A stretch of 64,000 nt of DNA. Origin: Spirochaetales bacterium (GTDB taxonomy: Bacteria; Spirochaetota; Spirochaetia; JC444; Marispirochaetaceae). The stretch's first letter is position 1, and each line of letters begins with the position of its first letter. The position numbers and the translations under genes were made by a program. A model generated the notes under the pieces. It ran no database searches. It had not been told where the DNA came from and saw nothing but the letters and a program-made list of their open reading frames with translations. The DNA lies in contig JAFGQL010000064.1 in the NCBI GenBank assembly GCA_016935695.1, positions 1 through 64,000 on the forward strand, written 5' to 3'. This document shows positions 34,833 to 44,777 of the stretch, one piece after another.

Positions 34833-34854
34833 CATACAGTGGTATACCTGTATG
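34833..34854. promoter_or_regulatory. Candidate upstream activator site for the sigma-54 promoter
   Basis: CATACAG and CTGTATG form a 7-base inverted repeat with an 8-base spacer. It is centred about 125 bases upstream of the -12 element, where enhancer-binding proteins such as NtrC bind. The sequence is not the classical NtrC consensus. Confidence 0.4.
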
Positions 34855-34872
34855 TAGAAACAGGGGGTTAAA

Positions 34873-34890
34873 AGCTACAGAATTGTAGCT
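34873..34890 (-). terminator. Possible terminator of the LacI-type sensor gene
   Basis: A perfect 7-base stem AGCTACA/TGTAGCT with a 4-base loop lies 2 bases after the stop of the gene at 34893-36776 and is followed on the minus strand by only four T. Weak but well placed. Confidence 0.45.
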
Positions 34891-34892
34891 AA

Positions 34893-36776
34893 TTACCGCG
34901 GATCCTGCTGGTCTTCGGTCCGGGGTTTCCCATGTTGCTCATGCCGTGCCGTACATGCTGCCAGTTCATCTTTGAGGTAGGCGGTTCTGAGGGCGACAAG
35001 CTCTTCCAGATGGTCCTTATGGAGTTTCAGCTCGGTTTCAGATTCCTTATGTGATGCCAGAATCAGGGCTCCTTCGAGGGCGCTTGCAATTTTCGCGCGT
35101 AAAACCTCGTAAATGAGCCGCCGGTGGGATCCGCCTTCAAAAATCACAAAACCGATTTGATGCGACCTGAAGAACAGGGACTCAACGGTAAGGGACTTTT
35201 TCTGTGCCTGGGTGAAGGCGGCCGCGGGCAGAAGCTCTCCGGTTTTGTACCGTATACCGCCTTTTCCTATGTCGATGCGGCCCTGTTCGTTGAAGGCAAG
35301 TATCAGCCGTGACCATGTGGGAGGCGGGTCCGGGAACTCCCAAAACTCTGGGGTTTCATACAGGGACAGATAACAGCCGGTAATGCCCAGCAAAGGCAGC
35401 ATTTCCGCCATGAGGTCCATCAGCCGCGGGATGTCGAAAGTGGAGATAAAGGCATTGCCTATGCGGTGAAGAACAATGACCTCTCTGTTTTGACGGAAAA
35501 TGTTCAGCGCAAAGGCGTTCTGTGACTGAAGTGAAATGTATTCCCGTGTTTGATGAAGAAGGGTTTCAAGCAGGGCTTTTTCCTGTGTGGAATCGAGCCG
35601 GGGTATGAACCAGTTCCTCATTGTTGAAACCGCTTTGTTGAGAATACCGGGGTGGGTGTTTGCGGCGATGAGCTTTCTGGTAAGCGTGTCTATGCGGGAA
35701 TGGAATCTTCCGGCATCGGGGTCGGCTACAGCTGAAACGAAAATGTCGCAGAACTCCTCTTCCCAGGAGTCCTCTCCCGGACGACCGGAATTCAGGTTGA
35801 GATTTTTTAAATCATCAATTATTTCTTCTCTGTGCCGGGTCTGTATGGAGAGGATGGGTCCTGTCTCCGACAGGATTTCCTGAGGCATGGACTCGTTCAG
35901 CATTTCATTACAGCCGCAGGAATGCCGAATTTTCAGTTCTGCCTGCAGAACCGTGTTGTTGTCACTTTTGTGTCCGGCAATATCCTCCAGCAGCATCCGG
36001 ACCGCTGTGGTCCCCATTTCCTTTAAGGGCTGCCGAATGGTGGTGAGGGGAGGCACGATATGGCGGGCCTGGTGAATATCATCGAACCCAACAATGGCCA
36101 TATCATAGGGTATGATGATGTTCCTTCGGTTCAGCTCGTCTATCGCGCCCAGTGCCATTTCGTCGTTTGCTGCCATAATCGCGTCTATGGGTATTTTCCT
36201 GTCATCCAGAAACTCGCGGACGGCTTCAATGCCCGAAGGCACGAAAAACGACCCCTGGGCGACCAGTTCCGGCCTGAAGGGAATGTCATGCTCTTTCAGC
36301 GCAGACAGATAAGCGGTATAGCGGTCGGCTGATTCTTCGCTGTTCTGAGGGCCGCGTATGAGGGCTATGTTTCTGTACCCGTGATGTTCGATCAGATGAT
36401 TCATGGCCGTTTTAACGGCCTGTTTATTATCAATAACGACACTTGGAATGCCGGGGACAGGACCAATTCCCACGGTGGGGACTTTATGAAGCAGATGTTT
36501 CAGCATTGTCCTGCTTTCCTGGTCCAGAAAATGACCGGTTGTAGCCGAGATAATGAGGCCGTCCAGGTAATCGGGGTTGACGTTGGATACAAGAATATTC
36601 CGCTGGATTTCGTAGGGGTCATGAGGTGAATGGGCAAAGAATCCGCAGGTGATGCGAATCAGGTTTACCCCTTGCTTGTCACAGGCTTCCTGGATCCCTG
36701 AAAGCATTTCCGCCAGGTATCCCGAGTCTATTTCCCAGCTGCTTTCGGTTGCAATGCCTATGGTTATGTTATTCAT
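34893..36776 (-). CDS. LacI-type ligand-binding sensor fused to a GAF-like domain, no DNA-binding or output domain
   Basis: A 627-residue cytoplasmic protein. Residues 1-275 form a Peripla_BP_3/LacI-type sugar-binding fold (NNITIGIATESSWEIDSGYL at the start, later GFDDI and PPLTTIRQPLKEMG). No helix-turn-helix precedes it and no signal peptide is present. The SCGC motif near residue 289 is typical of this domain in sensor proteins that end in GGDEF or kinase modules. Residues about 430-590 look GAF-like, and the C-terminus is a coiled coil (LHKDHLEELVALRTAYLKDEL) of the sort that usually leads into a kinase or cyclase, but the protein stops there. A stand-alone sensor subunit or a truncated signalling protein are both possible. 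Neighbours: amtB-glnK downstream. Confidence 0.75.
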   Translation of the reverse strand: MNNITIGIATESSWEIDSGYLAEMLSGIQEACDKQGVNLIRITCGFFAHSPHDPYEIQRNILVSNVNPDYLDGLIISATTGHFLDQESRTMLKHLLHKVPTVGIGPVPGIPSVVIDNKQAVKTAMNHLIEHHGYRNIALIRGPQNSEESADRYTAYLSALKEHDIPFRPELVAQGSFFVPSGIEAVREFLDDRKIPIDAIMAANDEMALGAIDELNRRNIIIPYDMAIVGFDDIHQARHIVPPLTTIRQPLKEMGTTAVRMLLEDIAGHKSDNNTVLQAELKIRHSCGCNEMLNESMPQEILSETGPILSIQTRHREEIIDDLKNLNLNSGRPGEDSWEEEFCDIFVSAVADPDAGRFHSRIDTLTRKLIAANTHPGILNKAVSTMRNWFIPRLDSTQEKALLETLLHQTREYISLQSQNAFALNIFRQNREVIVLHRIGNAFISTFDIPRLMDLMAEMLPLLGITGCYLSLYETPEFWEFPDPPPTWSRLILAFNEQGRIDIGKGGIRYKTGELLPAAAFTQAQKKSLTVESLFFRSHQIGFVIFEGGSHRRLIYEVLRAKIASALEGALILASHKESETELKLHKDHLEELVALRTAYLKDELAACTARHEQHGKPRTEDQQDPR

Positions 36777-36867
36777 TAATCCTTAATCCCGGTATCGCGT
36801 TAAACCTCATGAAACCGTACAGCTAATAGTAAGCCATTTAGCTAGGGAACACAAATGAAATGGGGGT

Positions 36868-36903
36868 TAAAAAAACGCCCCGGCGTATATGAGGTCGGGG
36901 CGT
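36868..36903 (-). terminator. Rho-independent terminator of the Ig-like lipoprotein gene
   Basis: The 8-base arms ACGCCCCG (36875-36882) and CGGGGCGT (36896-36903) form a GC-rich stem, followed on the minus strand by a run of seven T. It starts 24 bases after the stop at 36927. Confidence 0.9.
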
Positions 36904-36926
36904 GCGGGAAAAAGTATCTACGACTT

Positions 36927-39900
36927 TTAATAATCGTCCATACGGGCTATGAGATTTATGAAATGGACTTCACCGGTATAGGGCCGTGTGGCCATGCGGG
37001 GAAAGCCGTAATGGAGGAACCTACCCTGGCGTACCACCGGAAAGTAATGGGGGTTAGACTCATAAGAGTCTCTACAGTATATGTACCCGTAAGGCGGGTT
37101 TTGGTCGGTCGACAGGTATACAGATATCCTCCTGTCTGTTATGGAACCGCTTCCTCCTAAGGGATCGTCGCTATACCCGTATTGGGTGCTTGCGTTATGG
37201 TTGGGGTTTGCGCCGCCGGGGAATGTTGTGCTGGATAGCGGACTATTCCAGGTTGAGTTTCCAGAGGTCCAGGTAATCATGAAGATATCCTCGGTGGAAA
37301 AGGTGCCGGAGGGTCCGGCAAAGCCGATGTTGGCCGGAGGCTGGGTATATTCAGTACCGGTGGGGTAATTCCAGGAATCCGTCCAGTACTTGTTCACATA
37401 ATATAGGAAGTTAGACCCGTAATAACCCATGGCGACAACTCCGGATGCGCCTGAGGCCGTAGCAGGCGCCGCGTTCCCCGTCGTGTTTGATTTATGTACA
37501 ATGTTGCGGAGTTTATTTGAGTTGGAGTAGGGGGCGAAGGACGGTGTAATGATAATCGGGTCCCCGTAAATAATGTAGCGGTCGTCAGTCTCGGTCCAGT
37601 CGGCGGAAATCAATGAATCCGGCACCATTGTTACCGTCCAGTAGGGCATCGTACCGGATATTGACGTGGAGATGTTCGGAAAATCATGGTCTTCGAGCAG
37701 GTTTTTCATTGACTGTGCTTTCGCCTGGTCTTCCGAATCCGTACCGTCGTAAATAATGGTGATATTGGAACTCCAGGAAACCGCCGCCTCGCTGTACACA
37801 TCGCTGGAGCCTCCTGCGCTGGTGTTGTTCGGGAGTAAGTACAGGTAATACAGGGTGCCTTGCGCCATGCCGGTAAGTGTAATACTGTTTCCGGAACTCA
37901 CAGAGGTTTTGTAGGTTTTGGTGCCGGTCGGGCTTGTGGCGTAATAAGCGTAGTAGTTGAGGGTGGTGCCCGATTCGTTGCCGTAGGTGTCGAAGGTCAG
38001 AGTAAGGGTTCCATTACTGGTTTTTCCTTTTGTTGCGCCGCGCAGGACAGGGGCCCCGAAAAAGATGTAATCAACCCTTTCTATGAAGTGACTTGAGTCG
38101 TTTTCATAGTAACCGGCTGCGTCGGTGTACTGAACGCTTACTTTTTTGACGCCATATCCGGCAGACATGTTCCACGCACGGGAAGATGTGTAGCTGTACC
38201 AGCCACTCCATGCCCCGTTGCCGTTTCTCAAACGCATGAAATTCGCGCCGCTTACATCGCTGTTAACGGTGACTGTCTGGTTGAGGGTGCTTTTGCCGGA
38301 ATTATTCAGGGACATGCTGGTTACTGCCGGCACCACGGTATCAAGGATGATGTAATCGCTTATTTGCGCACTTTCGTTGCCGGCGGCGTCTCTCAGCTGG
38401 GCTTCTACGTATTTGTACCCTTCACCGGATGCCAGGTTCCAGGACTTGGCCTGAGTGGGATTTGCATACCAGCCGCTCCAGGTACCGCCGGAGTTCTTGA
38501 AACGGATATGGCTTGGGCTTCCCGAAGCGCTTGCCTGAATAATGACGCTCAGATCGGTTGTATAGGTATCGCCATTGTCGATGGTGAATGAGTCGAAAGT
38601 CGGTGCGACTGTATCTATGGTGATTGTCTGGACGGATTCTGTCGACCAGTTGCCCGCTTCGTCTCTTTCCTGGACACCAAGGTAGGGCGTTGCGCCGTTG
38701 CTCTGGGCCGTGGTAAGGGTAAAGCTTGTGGAAGTGGTTTCCACCCAGGCTCCACCGTTAAGCCGGTAACGGTAAACCTCTATTCCGCCTCCGTTAGTGA
38801 ACCATTCCCAGCTGGGAGTCGTGTCATTCGTAGTCGACGGAGAGTCAAAATCGACCATATCCGGCGGTGTTGCGTCTATAACAAATTCATCGGAGGCAAT
38901 TTCACCTGTCCACTCGGAACCATTAATCTGTTCTTCTATATAAAAGTGATGTAGTCCATCTGCGCTGCCGTTGGTGCTGAATATGTAGGTGAAGGTCTGA
39001 GTAGCTTCTGATACCGTAGTCCATACTCCGGAATCTATCCGGTAACGGTAGGCTGTCGGCGCGCCTGTACCGCTGGACCAGTCCCATGTGATGCTGGTTT
39101 GGGACGCGTTTCTCAAATATGTGCCCTGGCGTATGAGGTTGGGCGGTGTTATGGGCGCAGTACTGTCTACCCATATCTCAAGCGCACCGGATACCGACCA
39201 GTTTCCGGCCTCGTCCCGTTCCTGAACTTCCAATGTGTTATGGGAGTTGTCGGCTAAGCCAGAAGCGGGTTCGTATGATGTCGCGGTGGTTTCACTTGAC
39301 CAGGAGCCACCGTTTAAGCGGTACCTAAACACGCCTATGCCGCCGCCTCCCGGTATCCAGGACCATACCGGCGTTGTATCACGTGTATGATCGAATCCTG
39401 ATAAACTGGGTGCATTTGGCGCCGTTGTATCCCATTGGACGAAGGCGTATCCGGTTGATATATTGCCGGCATTGTCGGCTACGGAAAGCATCAGGGCATA
39501 TAAGCCGTCGGTGCTCGCGCTGATTGTCGGGTTCAGAGAAGCTGCGCCGGACCCGCCGAATGTAATGACGCCGGGGCCTTCAGCCATAGTCCAGGCATAG
39601 GTGGCAGCATTAATGCCGCTGTCATGTTCCGGATCGAAACTGCCGTCCTCGTTATGGTCATCAATTATGCTTGAGGAGAAATCTATTACTACCGCTTCCC
39701 TTGTAAGGATATACGTTCCATCAGCGACAATGGTCGGCGCTACCGTATCTATGAACAGATCGCAGCTGACTGCCTGGGTTCTGTTTCCGGCCACATCCCA
39801 TCCAGTTATAAACAGGCGGGAGAGCCCGTCATTGCTGGCGGGTCCGCTGGGCGGGGGAGCAGTGACGACAGGGGTATTGTTACGTATATACGGTGTCGTT

Positions 39901-42527
39901 CCCATATAAGACGATGGATCGTTCCAGTCGTATGCTTCCCAGTTCGGGGCCGCGTTTAAACCGTTAGTAAATATGATATAAAAGTCGGCGCCGGTGCTGG
40001 GATCCCACTTAACGTAAGGCTGGGCAGTTGTTGCATAATAAGTTGTTTGGGTCCCGTTGTCTTCGTACAGGAGAACGTTCGTGATATCCGAGGGACTCAC
40101 CGTATCCCAGATGAACGGCACAGTGCTGAAATTCTCGTTTCCTGCATTATCGGTTATGGTGACAAGAAGTTCGTATTCCCCGTCCATATCTGCACTGATA
40201 TACGGATACGGAACTCTTGTATTTATGTCTTCTTCAGTGCCGGCAGGATCGTCGTAGAATGTAGCCTGCCCCACGGTTTCTCCCTGTACCGGTCCGGATA
40301 ATTGTTCCCATTCATACTGGGCCACGCCGCTTGCCGGTCCTGGGCCGGTTGCGGGGTCAGGATCGGTATAAGTAATTGATTGCTGTGCTAATGAGTTCGT
40401 GTTGAGTATTTGACTCACGTCTAGGCTTACCTCAGGCTGGGTATAATCAAGGATAATTGTATCCGATGCGGTGGCCGAGTTATGACCAATTTTATCTTTC
40501 ACCTGAGAGTAAATGGTATACGCGCCTTCGCCTTCTGTCAGCGTGAAGTCTGTAAGTACGGGAGCCCAGTCCTGCCAGGACCTTGCTCCATCCGCCAGTC
40601 CGGATTCGTCGACGGTGGATATCCATACCTGGCTTATTCCCGAATGGTCGTCTTTTGCGTTAAGGCTGATAGTGATTATGCCGTCCTGGTTTTTGGAATA
40701 GGATTTCCCTCCCTCAAAGATAAACGGAGTCGTTGCGTTGTAATAGGGGTTATCCAGATCCAGAATGACCTGCAATCTCCCCGGTGTTTCAGTAACATTC
40801 TGGGCAGCGTCCATGAAGCGGTAATATATGTTGTATTTTCCGGATATGTTGGTGAGGGTCCAGACAATGCTTTCGGGCGCTGTCGAGTAATCCATGTACT
40901 CTATGCCGTCTGCGGACAATGAGTCGACGACATATGATTCCCACACGGCGTCCTGTTCAAAGAAAGGCCGGCCTGCGGTATTGTCACCCCAAATTTTTAC
41001 GCCGTATATGTTGTTAAACCTATCTTCTGCGAATATCTGAAGCGCAAGATTATTATTGGCGGAATAGTTGACTTCCGGGTTGTCGATGTCGAGAGCGATC
41101 ATACCCTCCGGAGGGTCGGTATCCACCGCGGTGTTGGTGGAAAAGTAATAACTGTAATTTGATCCCATCTGGTTTCCGGCTTCGTCCTCGATACTTGCGC
41201 CGATGAAAACGGTATAGTCGGTGTTTTGGTTCAGTTCAAGGGGCTGGAAATCAGCGTCAAGGAACGACACACTCTTCTTGTCCAGGCTGAAGTCAAGCTT
41301 TGTATCCAGTGGAGTTACCCCTTCTGAAAGTATCATGTTGCCTGCGTCGAAACTCTCGGGACTTATGCGCTCGTTAAACACCACTTTAATCAGGCTGGTA
41401 TTCTGGGGAACCGTTGCAGATCTCCTGGGGAATGTAGCATCTTCATCAACCGATGGGGGCGTGAAATCGAGGGTGATGCTTCTTTCCTCAATGACCGATT
41501 CATTGCCGAGTACATCGTTCATCTGTACCTGTATATGCTGTTCCTGGTTCGCAGAGACTGACAATGGGTAATTGTTGAGATGTACGTTATTTGTGGTCAG
41601 GTCTATCCAATCTTTCCATTCTTCGCCGGCATTCCGTATGCGGTACTGGGCTACCCCGATCCCGCTGTCAAGACCTATGATGTCGATTGTAATTAATGAT
41701 TCGAGAGTTCCTTGGTTTCCGTTGTTTAATTCGAAGTAATCGATTGCGGGCCCCGAAGTGTCCAGATGGATGGATCCCGTGATTACCGCCGATTCATTTC
41801 CGGATCCGTCTCTTACCTTTATATACAGAGTTTTCTCGCCGTCTGACGGGCTCAGGGTGTACTCGATTGTATTTGTAGTCTGGTTATATACAGCCCATTC
41901 CGCGCCAAGGAAACCGGGAAGTTCTGCAATTATGGAGTGAGTCACTCCCCGTTCATCAAATACCGCGAGGGTGATGTCTATAGCCTGGGTTCCGGTCCAG
42001 AATTCATCTGCAGTATTGTCGGCATCGGTGTCAACCCCCGCGAACACAGTACTTTGAAATGCAAGGCCCGTAAGGCTGGGCACGGTGGTGTCCGGGGACA
42101 AGCCGGTGGTAAACGACCACGTAAAAGCAGAGGTAAGGGAATTACCGTCGGTGTCCTTGACCCCTTTGGTGACTTGAATGGAGTATGTAGTGCTATAGGT
42201 AAGGGTTCTGCTCAGAGTATAGGTGATGGACTCCGCGGACACTGTAAAGCTGCCGGGCTCAACGACTCCAGCCTCGTTGGTGATGATAATGGAGCCTGTG
42301 TTCACGGTAGAGGCGTCCACGTTCTTAGTGAATATGATGGTGATGTTGCTGGTGTTTACCGGTACATCAACGGCCGATATACTCGGATACACCTGGGCGA
42401 TTTCCGGGGGAGTGACCGCGATTTCCACTTCTTCGTGTATTTTGGTTATAAGAGGGTTTTTACAGGTTGCGGTTGAGCCGGCGATTAGGGCCAGTATGAT
42501 CAGGTTTCCTATGAGTTTTTTGTTCAT
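36927..42527 (-). CDS. Very large Ig-like-repeat lipoprotein
   Basis: An 1866-residue protein. A signal peptide ends in a lipobox (STATC, Cys22). The first module (about 37-142) and another near 370-460 are SbsA/Big_5-type Ig domains (for example SAVDVPVNTSNITIIFTKNV). The rest is a string of Ig-like units with repeated phrases such as VYRYRLNGGAW and VQERDEAGNWS. The final 250 residues are a different domain ending GRFLHYGFPRMATRPYTGEVHFINLI, resembling the closing part of ThuA/glutamine-amidotransferase-like folds; that match is tentative. It is probably a surface or periplasmic fibre. It lies 6 bases downstream of the barrel/transglutaminase/TPR gene and is followed by a strong terminator. 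Confidence 0.82.
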   Translation of the reverse strand: MNKKLIGNLIILALIAGSTATCKNPLITKIHEEVEIAVTPPEIAQVYPSISAVDVPVNTSNITIIFTKNVDASTVNTGSIIITNEAGVVEPGSFTVSAESITYTLSRTLTYSTTYSIQVTKGVKDTDGNSLTSAFTWSFTTGLSPDTTVPSLTGLAFQSTVFAGVDTDADNTADEFWTGTQAIDITLAVFDERGVTHSIIAELPGFLGAEWAVYNQTTNTIEYTLSPSDGEKTLYIKVRDGSGNESAVITGSIHLDTSGPAIDYFELNNGNQGTLESLITIDIIGLDSGIGVAQYRIRNAGEEWKDWIDLTTNNVHLNNYPLSVSANQEQHIQVQMNDVLGNESVIEERSITLDFTPPSVDEDATFPRRSATVPQNTSLIKVVFNERISPESFDAGNMILSEGVTPLDTKLDFSLDKKSVSFLDADFQPLELNQNTDYTVFIGASIEDEAGNQMGSNYSYYFSTNTAVDTDPPEGMIALDIDNPEVNYSANNNLALQIFAEDRFNNIYGVKIWGDNTAGRPFFEQDAVWESYVVDSLSADGIEYMDYSTAPESIVWTLTNISGKYNIYYRFMDAAQNVTETPGRLQVILDLDNPYYNATTPFIFEGGKSYSKNQDGIITISLNAKDDHSGISQVWISTVDESGLADGARSWQDWAPVLTDFTLTEGEGAYTIYSQVKDKIGHNSATASDTIILDYTQPEVSLDVSQILNTNSLAQQSITYTDPDPATGPGPASGVAQYEWEQLSGPVQGETVGQATFYDDPAGTEEDINTRVPYPYISADMDGEYELLVTITDNAGNENFSTVPFIWDTVSPSDITNVLLYEDNGTQTTYYATTAQPYVKWDPSTGADFYIIFTNGLNAAPNWEAYDWNDPSSYMGTTPYIRNNTPVVTAPPPSGPASNDGLSRLFITGWDVAGNRTQAVSCDLFIDTVAPTIVADGTYILTREAVVIDFSSSIIDDHNEDGSFDPEHDSGINAATYAWTMAEGPGVITFGGSGAASLNPTISASTDGLYALMLSVADNAGNISTGYAFVQWDTTAPNAPSLSGFDHTRDTTPVWSWIPGGGGIGVFRYRLNGGSWSSETTATSYEPASGLADNSHNTLEVQERDEAGNWSVSGALEIWVDSTAPITPPNLIRQGTYLRNASQTSITWDWSSGTGAPTAYRYRIDSGVWTTVSEATQTFTYIFSTNGSADGLHHFYIEEQINGSEWTGEIASDEFVIDATPPDMVDFDSPSTTNDTTPSWEWFTNGGGIEVYRYRLNGGAWVETTSTSFTLTTAQSNGATPYLGVQERDEAGNWSTESVQTITIDTVAPTFDSFTIDNGDTYTTDLSVIIQASASGSPSHIRFKNSGGTWSGWYANPTQAKSWNLASGEGYKYVEAQLRDAAGNESAQISDYIILDTVVPAVTSMSLNNSGKSTLNQTVTVNSDVSGANFMRLRNGNGAWSGWYSYTSSRAWNMSAGYGVKKVSVQYTDAAGYYENDSSHFIERVDYIFFGAPVLRGATKGKTSNGTLTLTFDTYGNESGTTLNYYAYYATSPTGTKTYKTSVSSGNSITLTGMAQGTLYYLYLLPNNTSAGGSSDVYSEAAVSWSSNITIIYDGTDSEDQAKAQSMKNLLEDHDFPNISTSISGTMPYWTVTMVPDSLISADWTETDDRYIIYGDPIIITPSFAPYSNSNKLRNIVHKSNTTGNAAPATASGASGVVAMGYYGSNFLYYVNKYWTDSWNYPTGTEYTQPPANIGFAGPSGTFSTEDIFMITWTSGNSTWNSPLSSTTFPGGANPNHNASTQYGYSDDPLGGSGSITDRRISVYLSTDQNPPYGYIYCRDSYESNPHYFPVVRQGRFLHYGFPRMATRPYTGEVHFINLIARMDDY

Positions 42528-42533
42528 GCGGGT

Positions 42534-44648
42534 CTACTCCGTTTCCTCGGCTTCCAGCGAGTCGCTGAAAAAGGTTTTGCCTTTATCCTGGGCGCTCGCT
42601 GCCCGCACCACGATGCTGCTTTTAGTCGAGCTTAAGTAGGCGTAGTTTGCGGCGATGTCCGGCGACAAAAGGGCGAGTTTGGCATAAGCGTTCCTGGCCG
42701 CCTCGTATTCTTCCAGTTCGAACTGGGTGCGGGCGAGACCCGCCAGGACAAGCGGATTGTCAGGCACGGCGGATTCGGCCTTTTTATACCAGGAGAGGGC
42801 CTTTACATACTCTTTTTGCAGAAAATAAATATTACCCAGGTTGAACATAGGTTTCGGATCCTTGCTGTTCAGACGGTTTGCTTTCACGAACATTTCCTCC
42901 GCCTGATCGAATATTCCGTATCTGGCGTACAGGATGCCGAAACTGTTGTAGGTGCTGACGCTTTCTCCCTTTTGGCGCAGCCGGTCCTTATAATAATCGA
43001 CGCGTTCTTCTATTTGTTCAGATACGAAGGCATTGAGGGCGGAGGAGTAGCGTTCGATGATGTTTTCCGGCGACGGAAAAAGAAGGGACAGACTTGAACC
43101 TGAAAACCCTACCGGTTCGAAAGTATCCCAGGCGTCGTGTATTGCATAGAACCCTGCAACTTCCTGTTCACTGGCATCCCGCCACTGTTTGGCACCTGTC
43201 TTATAAGCCTTGATAAACCCGTCCTGGATAAGGGTAATCTCTACAGGGGCCCAGGCCCTGCCGTCTATGAATATGAAATCAGCTGTATTGGCGAATTCCC
43301 GTTTGGCTTCCTCTTCACTCAGACCGAGAGAAAAGGCCATGAAAATATGCCCGGGGACTGTGACAAAAGCCGTTTCTATGCTCACGGATTCCAACAGGGC
43401 TGCGAACAGAATGGACAGATCGTCGCAGTCGCCTGCCCGGTATATAAGAGACTGGGAAGGAAACTGAAGATAATCCAGAAAAAGTTCGTCCTGGGAGGCT
43501 TCCACATAGGAGGACTGGGGGTCTATCACGTAATTCATTCCGTACAGCCGCAGAGCTTCAAAAACACCCATTGCGATTCTGAAATTCAGGTTCAGAGGGT
43601 TTTGCCCCATATCCCGTATAAGCCCCGCGGTATTTTTTGAGAACACAAGAACTGTAGGGTCTCTTGGCGTCACAAAGGATGCGGCCTTACGGTCGTCATC
43701 CCAGGTCATGCTGTTTCTGTCTAAAACCCGCACAGTATGGGGGATGGTTGTGGTGAAACGCTTTCCTAAATAGGAGTACTCGACGATTACCTGGCCGGAA
43801 ATTTTTGTGGATTCTGTAAGATTGAGGATGTTGCCGTTGAAAAGGGCCTTGAGGTCAACTTGCGCGCTTTCGTTTCTCACCAGTTTTTCGATCGTCTGGC
43901 AGAGCATCGGTTGTTCCATATATTCGTTGATGTCAAAAAAGACCTCCACGTTTTGTATGCTGCCTTTTTCCGTGTTTTTGATGGTGACTGTACCGAAGGG
44001 GTTTTGTTCGTAATAGCTGTAAAACACAGGGAAAATGGGGGTTGTTGAGATTCCTTCTGTCTTCAGTTTCTGGCGGCCCGAATCGGGGTTGAACCGGATG
44101 ACACCGCCTATCCAGGCGTTTACACCCTGGTATAGATCGGTAAAGCGGTTGTTTGCCTCATCGTAGCCTATATGATAGGCATAACCAGCTCCTCCTGTAA
44201 CCGCAAAGCCGGACGAGAGGTCCCAGACTGCCCCTGCCCGTCCTCCCGCATAGGGGTTTAAAGCCCAATCACCGGATTCATAGGCACCAAAGGTCAGGCC
44301 GGTGTCGATGCCGACCTGGAGACTCAGGCGATCCATGACACGGAGGTCGCTGCCGAGTCCTCCTCCTACAGAAGTCAGGGTCAAGGTCTGGGCCTGGCTT
44401 GGATGGAGGCCGAAGCGGCCGTTGGCCTCGACGTACAGGAATGGCAGCGACGGGAAGATATACTGCCCGGACAGCTGTATGCCGCCGCCTAAGAGGTAGG
44501 CCGCATCACCGTGAAGCACGGCGCTGTTGCTTCCTATGGGTATGTCGGCTGACGGCCGTATGTGAATGGCGAAGTCCTCGGAAATTTGCGCGGTGGCGGC
44601 TGCCATACCAAGAAGCAGTATGGCCGGGATCAGGTATGAACGTTTCAT
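42534..44648 (-). CDS. Outer-membrane-type barrel + transglutaminase-like + TPR protein
   Basis: A 704-residue exported protein. A signal peptide (about 1-21) precedes an OmpA-like barrel stretch (about 25-205). The middle region (about 340-480) is transglutaminase-like, with Cys408 in AGDCDDLS, a His in VTVPGHIFMAF and an Asp in FIDGRAW. TPR-like repeats (about 565-680, for example KPMFNLGNIYFLQKEYVKALSWYKKAE) follow. GGAGGGAG precedes the ATG; a TATAAT lies upstream at 44699-44694 without a clear -35. It is the first gene of a two-gene unit with the giant Ig lipoprotein (6-base gap). I infer that it processes or displays that partner. Confidence 0.78.
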   Translation of the reverse strand: MKRSYLIPAILLLGMAAATAQISEDFAIHIRPSADIPIGSNSAVLHGDAAYLLGGGIQLSGQYIFPSLPFLYVEANGRFGLHPSQAQTLTLTSVGGGLGSDLRVMDRLSLQVGIDTGLTFGAYESGDWALNPYAGGRAGAVWDLSSGFAVTGGAGYAYHIGYDEANNRFTDLYQGVNAWIGGVIRFNPDSGRQKLKTEGISTTPIFPVFYSYYEQNPFGTVTIKNTEKGSIQNVEVFFDINEYMEQPMLCQTIEKLVRNESAQVDLKALFNGNILNLTESTKISGQVIVEYSYLGKRFTTTIPHTVRVLDRNSMTWDDDRKAASFVTPRDPTVLVFSKNTAGLIRDMGQNPLNLNFRIAMGVFEALRLYGMNYVIDPQSSYVEASQDELFLDYLQFPSQSLIYRAGDCDDLSILFAALLESVSIETAFVTVPGHIFMAFSLGLSEEEAKREFANTADFIFIDGRAWAPVEITLIQDGFIKAYKTGAKQWRDASEQEVAGFYAIHDAWDTFEPVGFSGSSLSLLFPSPENIIERYSSALNAFVSEQIEERVDYYKDRLRQKGESVSTYNSFGILYARYGIFDQAEEMFVKANRLNSKDPKPMFNLGNIYFLQKEYVKALSWYKKAESAVPDNPLVLAGLARTQFELEEYEAARNAYAKLALLSPDIAANYAYLSSTKSSIVVRAASAQDKGKTFFSDSLEAEETE

Positions 44649-44777
44649 ATTTCTCCCTCCAGGGGATTATTACATTATTGTATCCGTTTATTAATTATAT
44701 CCTTTCACTGAGGAATCATCATCTGTTTTGTGTTAGAATGAGAAGTTTTTTTTACGTCAAGCCGCACCCGGTCAGTT

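Noticed and set aside
44748-44756. A run of T at the plus strand between two minus-strand genes as a terminator
   Set aside because: No stem precedes it and no plus-strand gene ends there.
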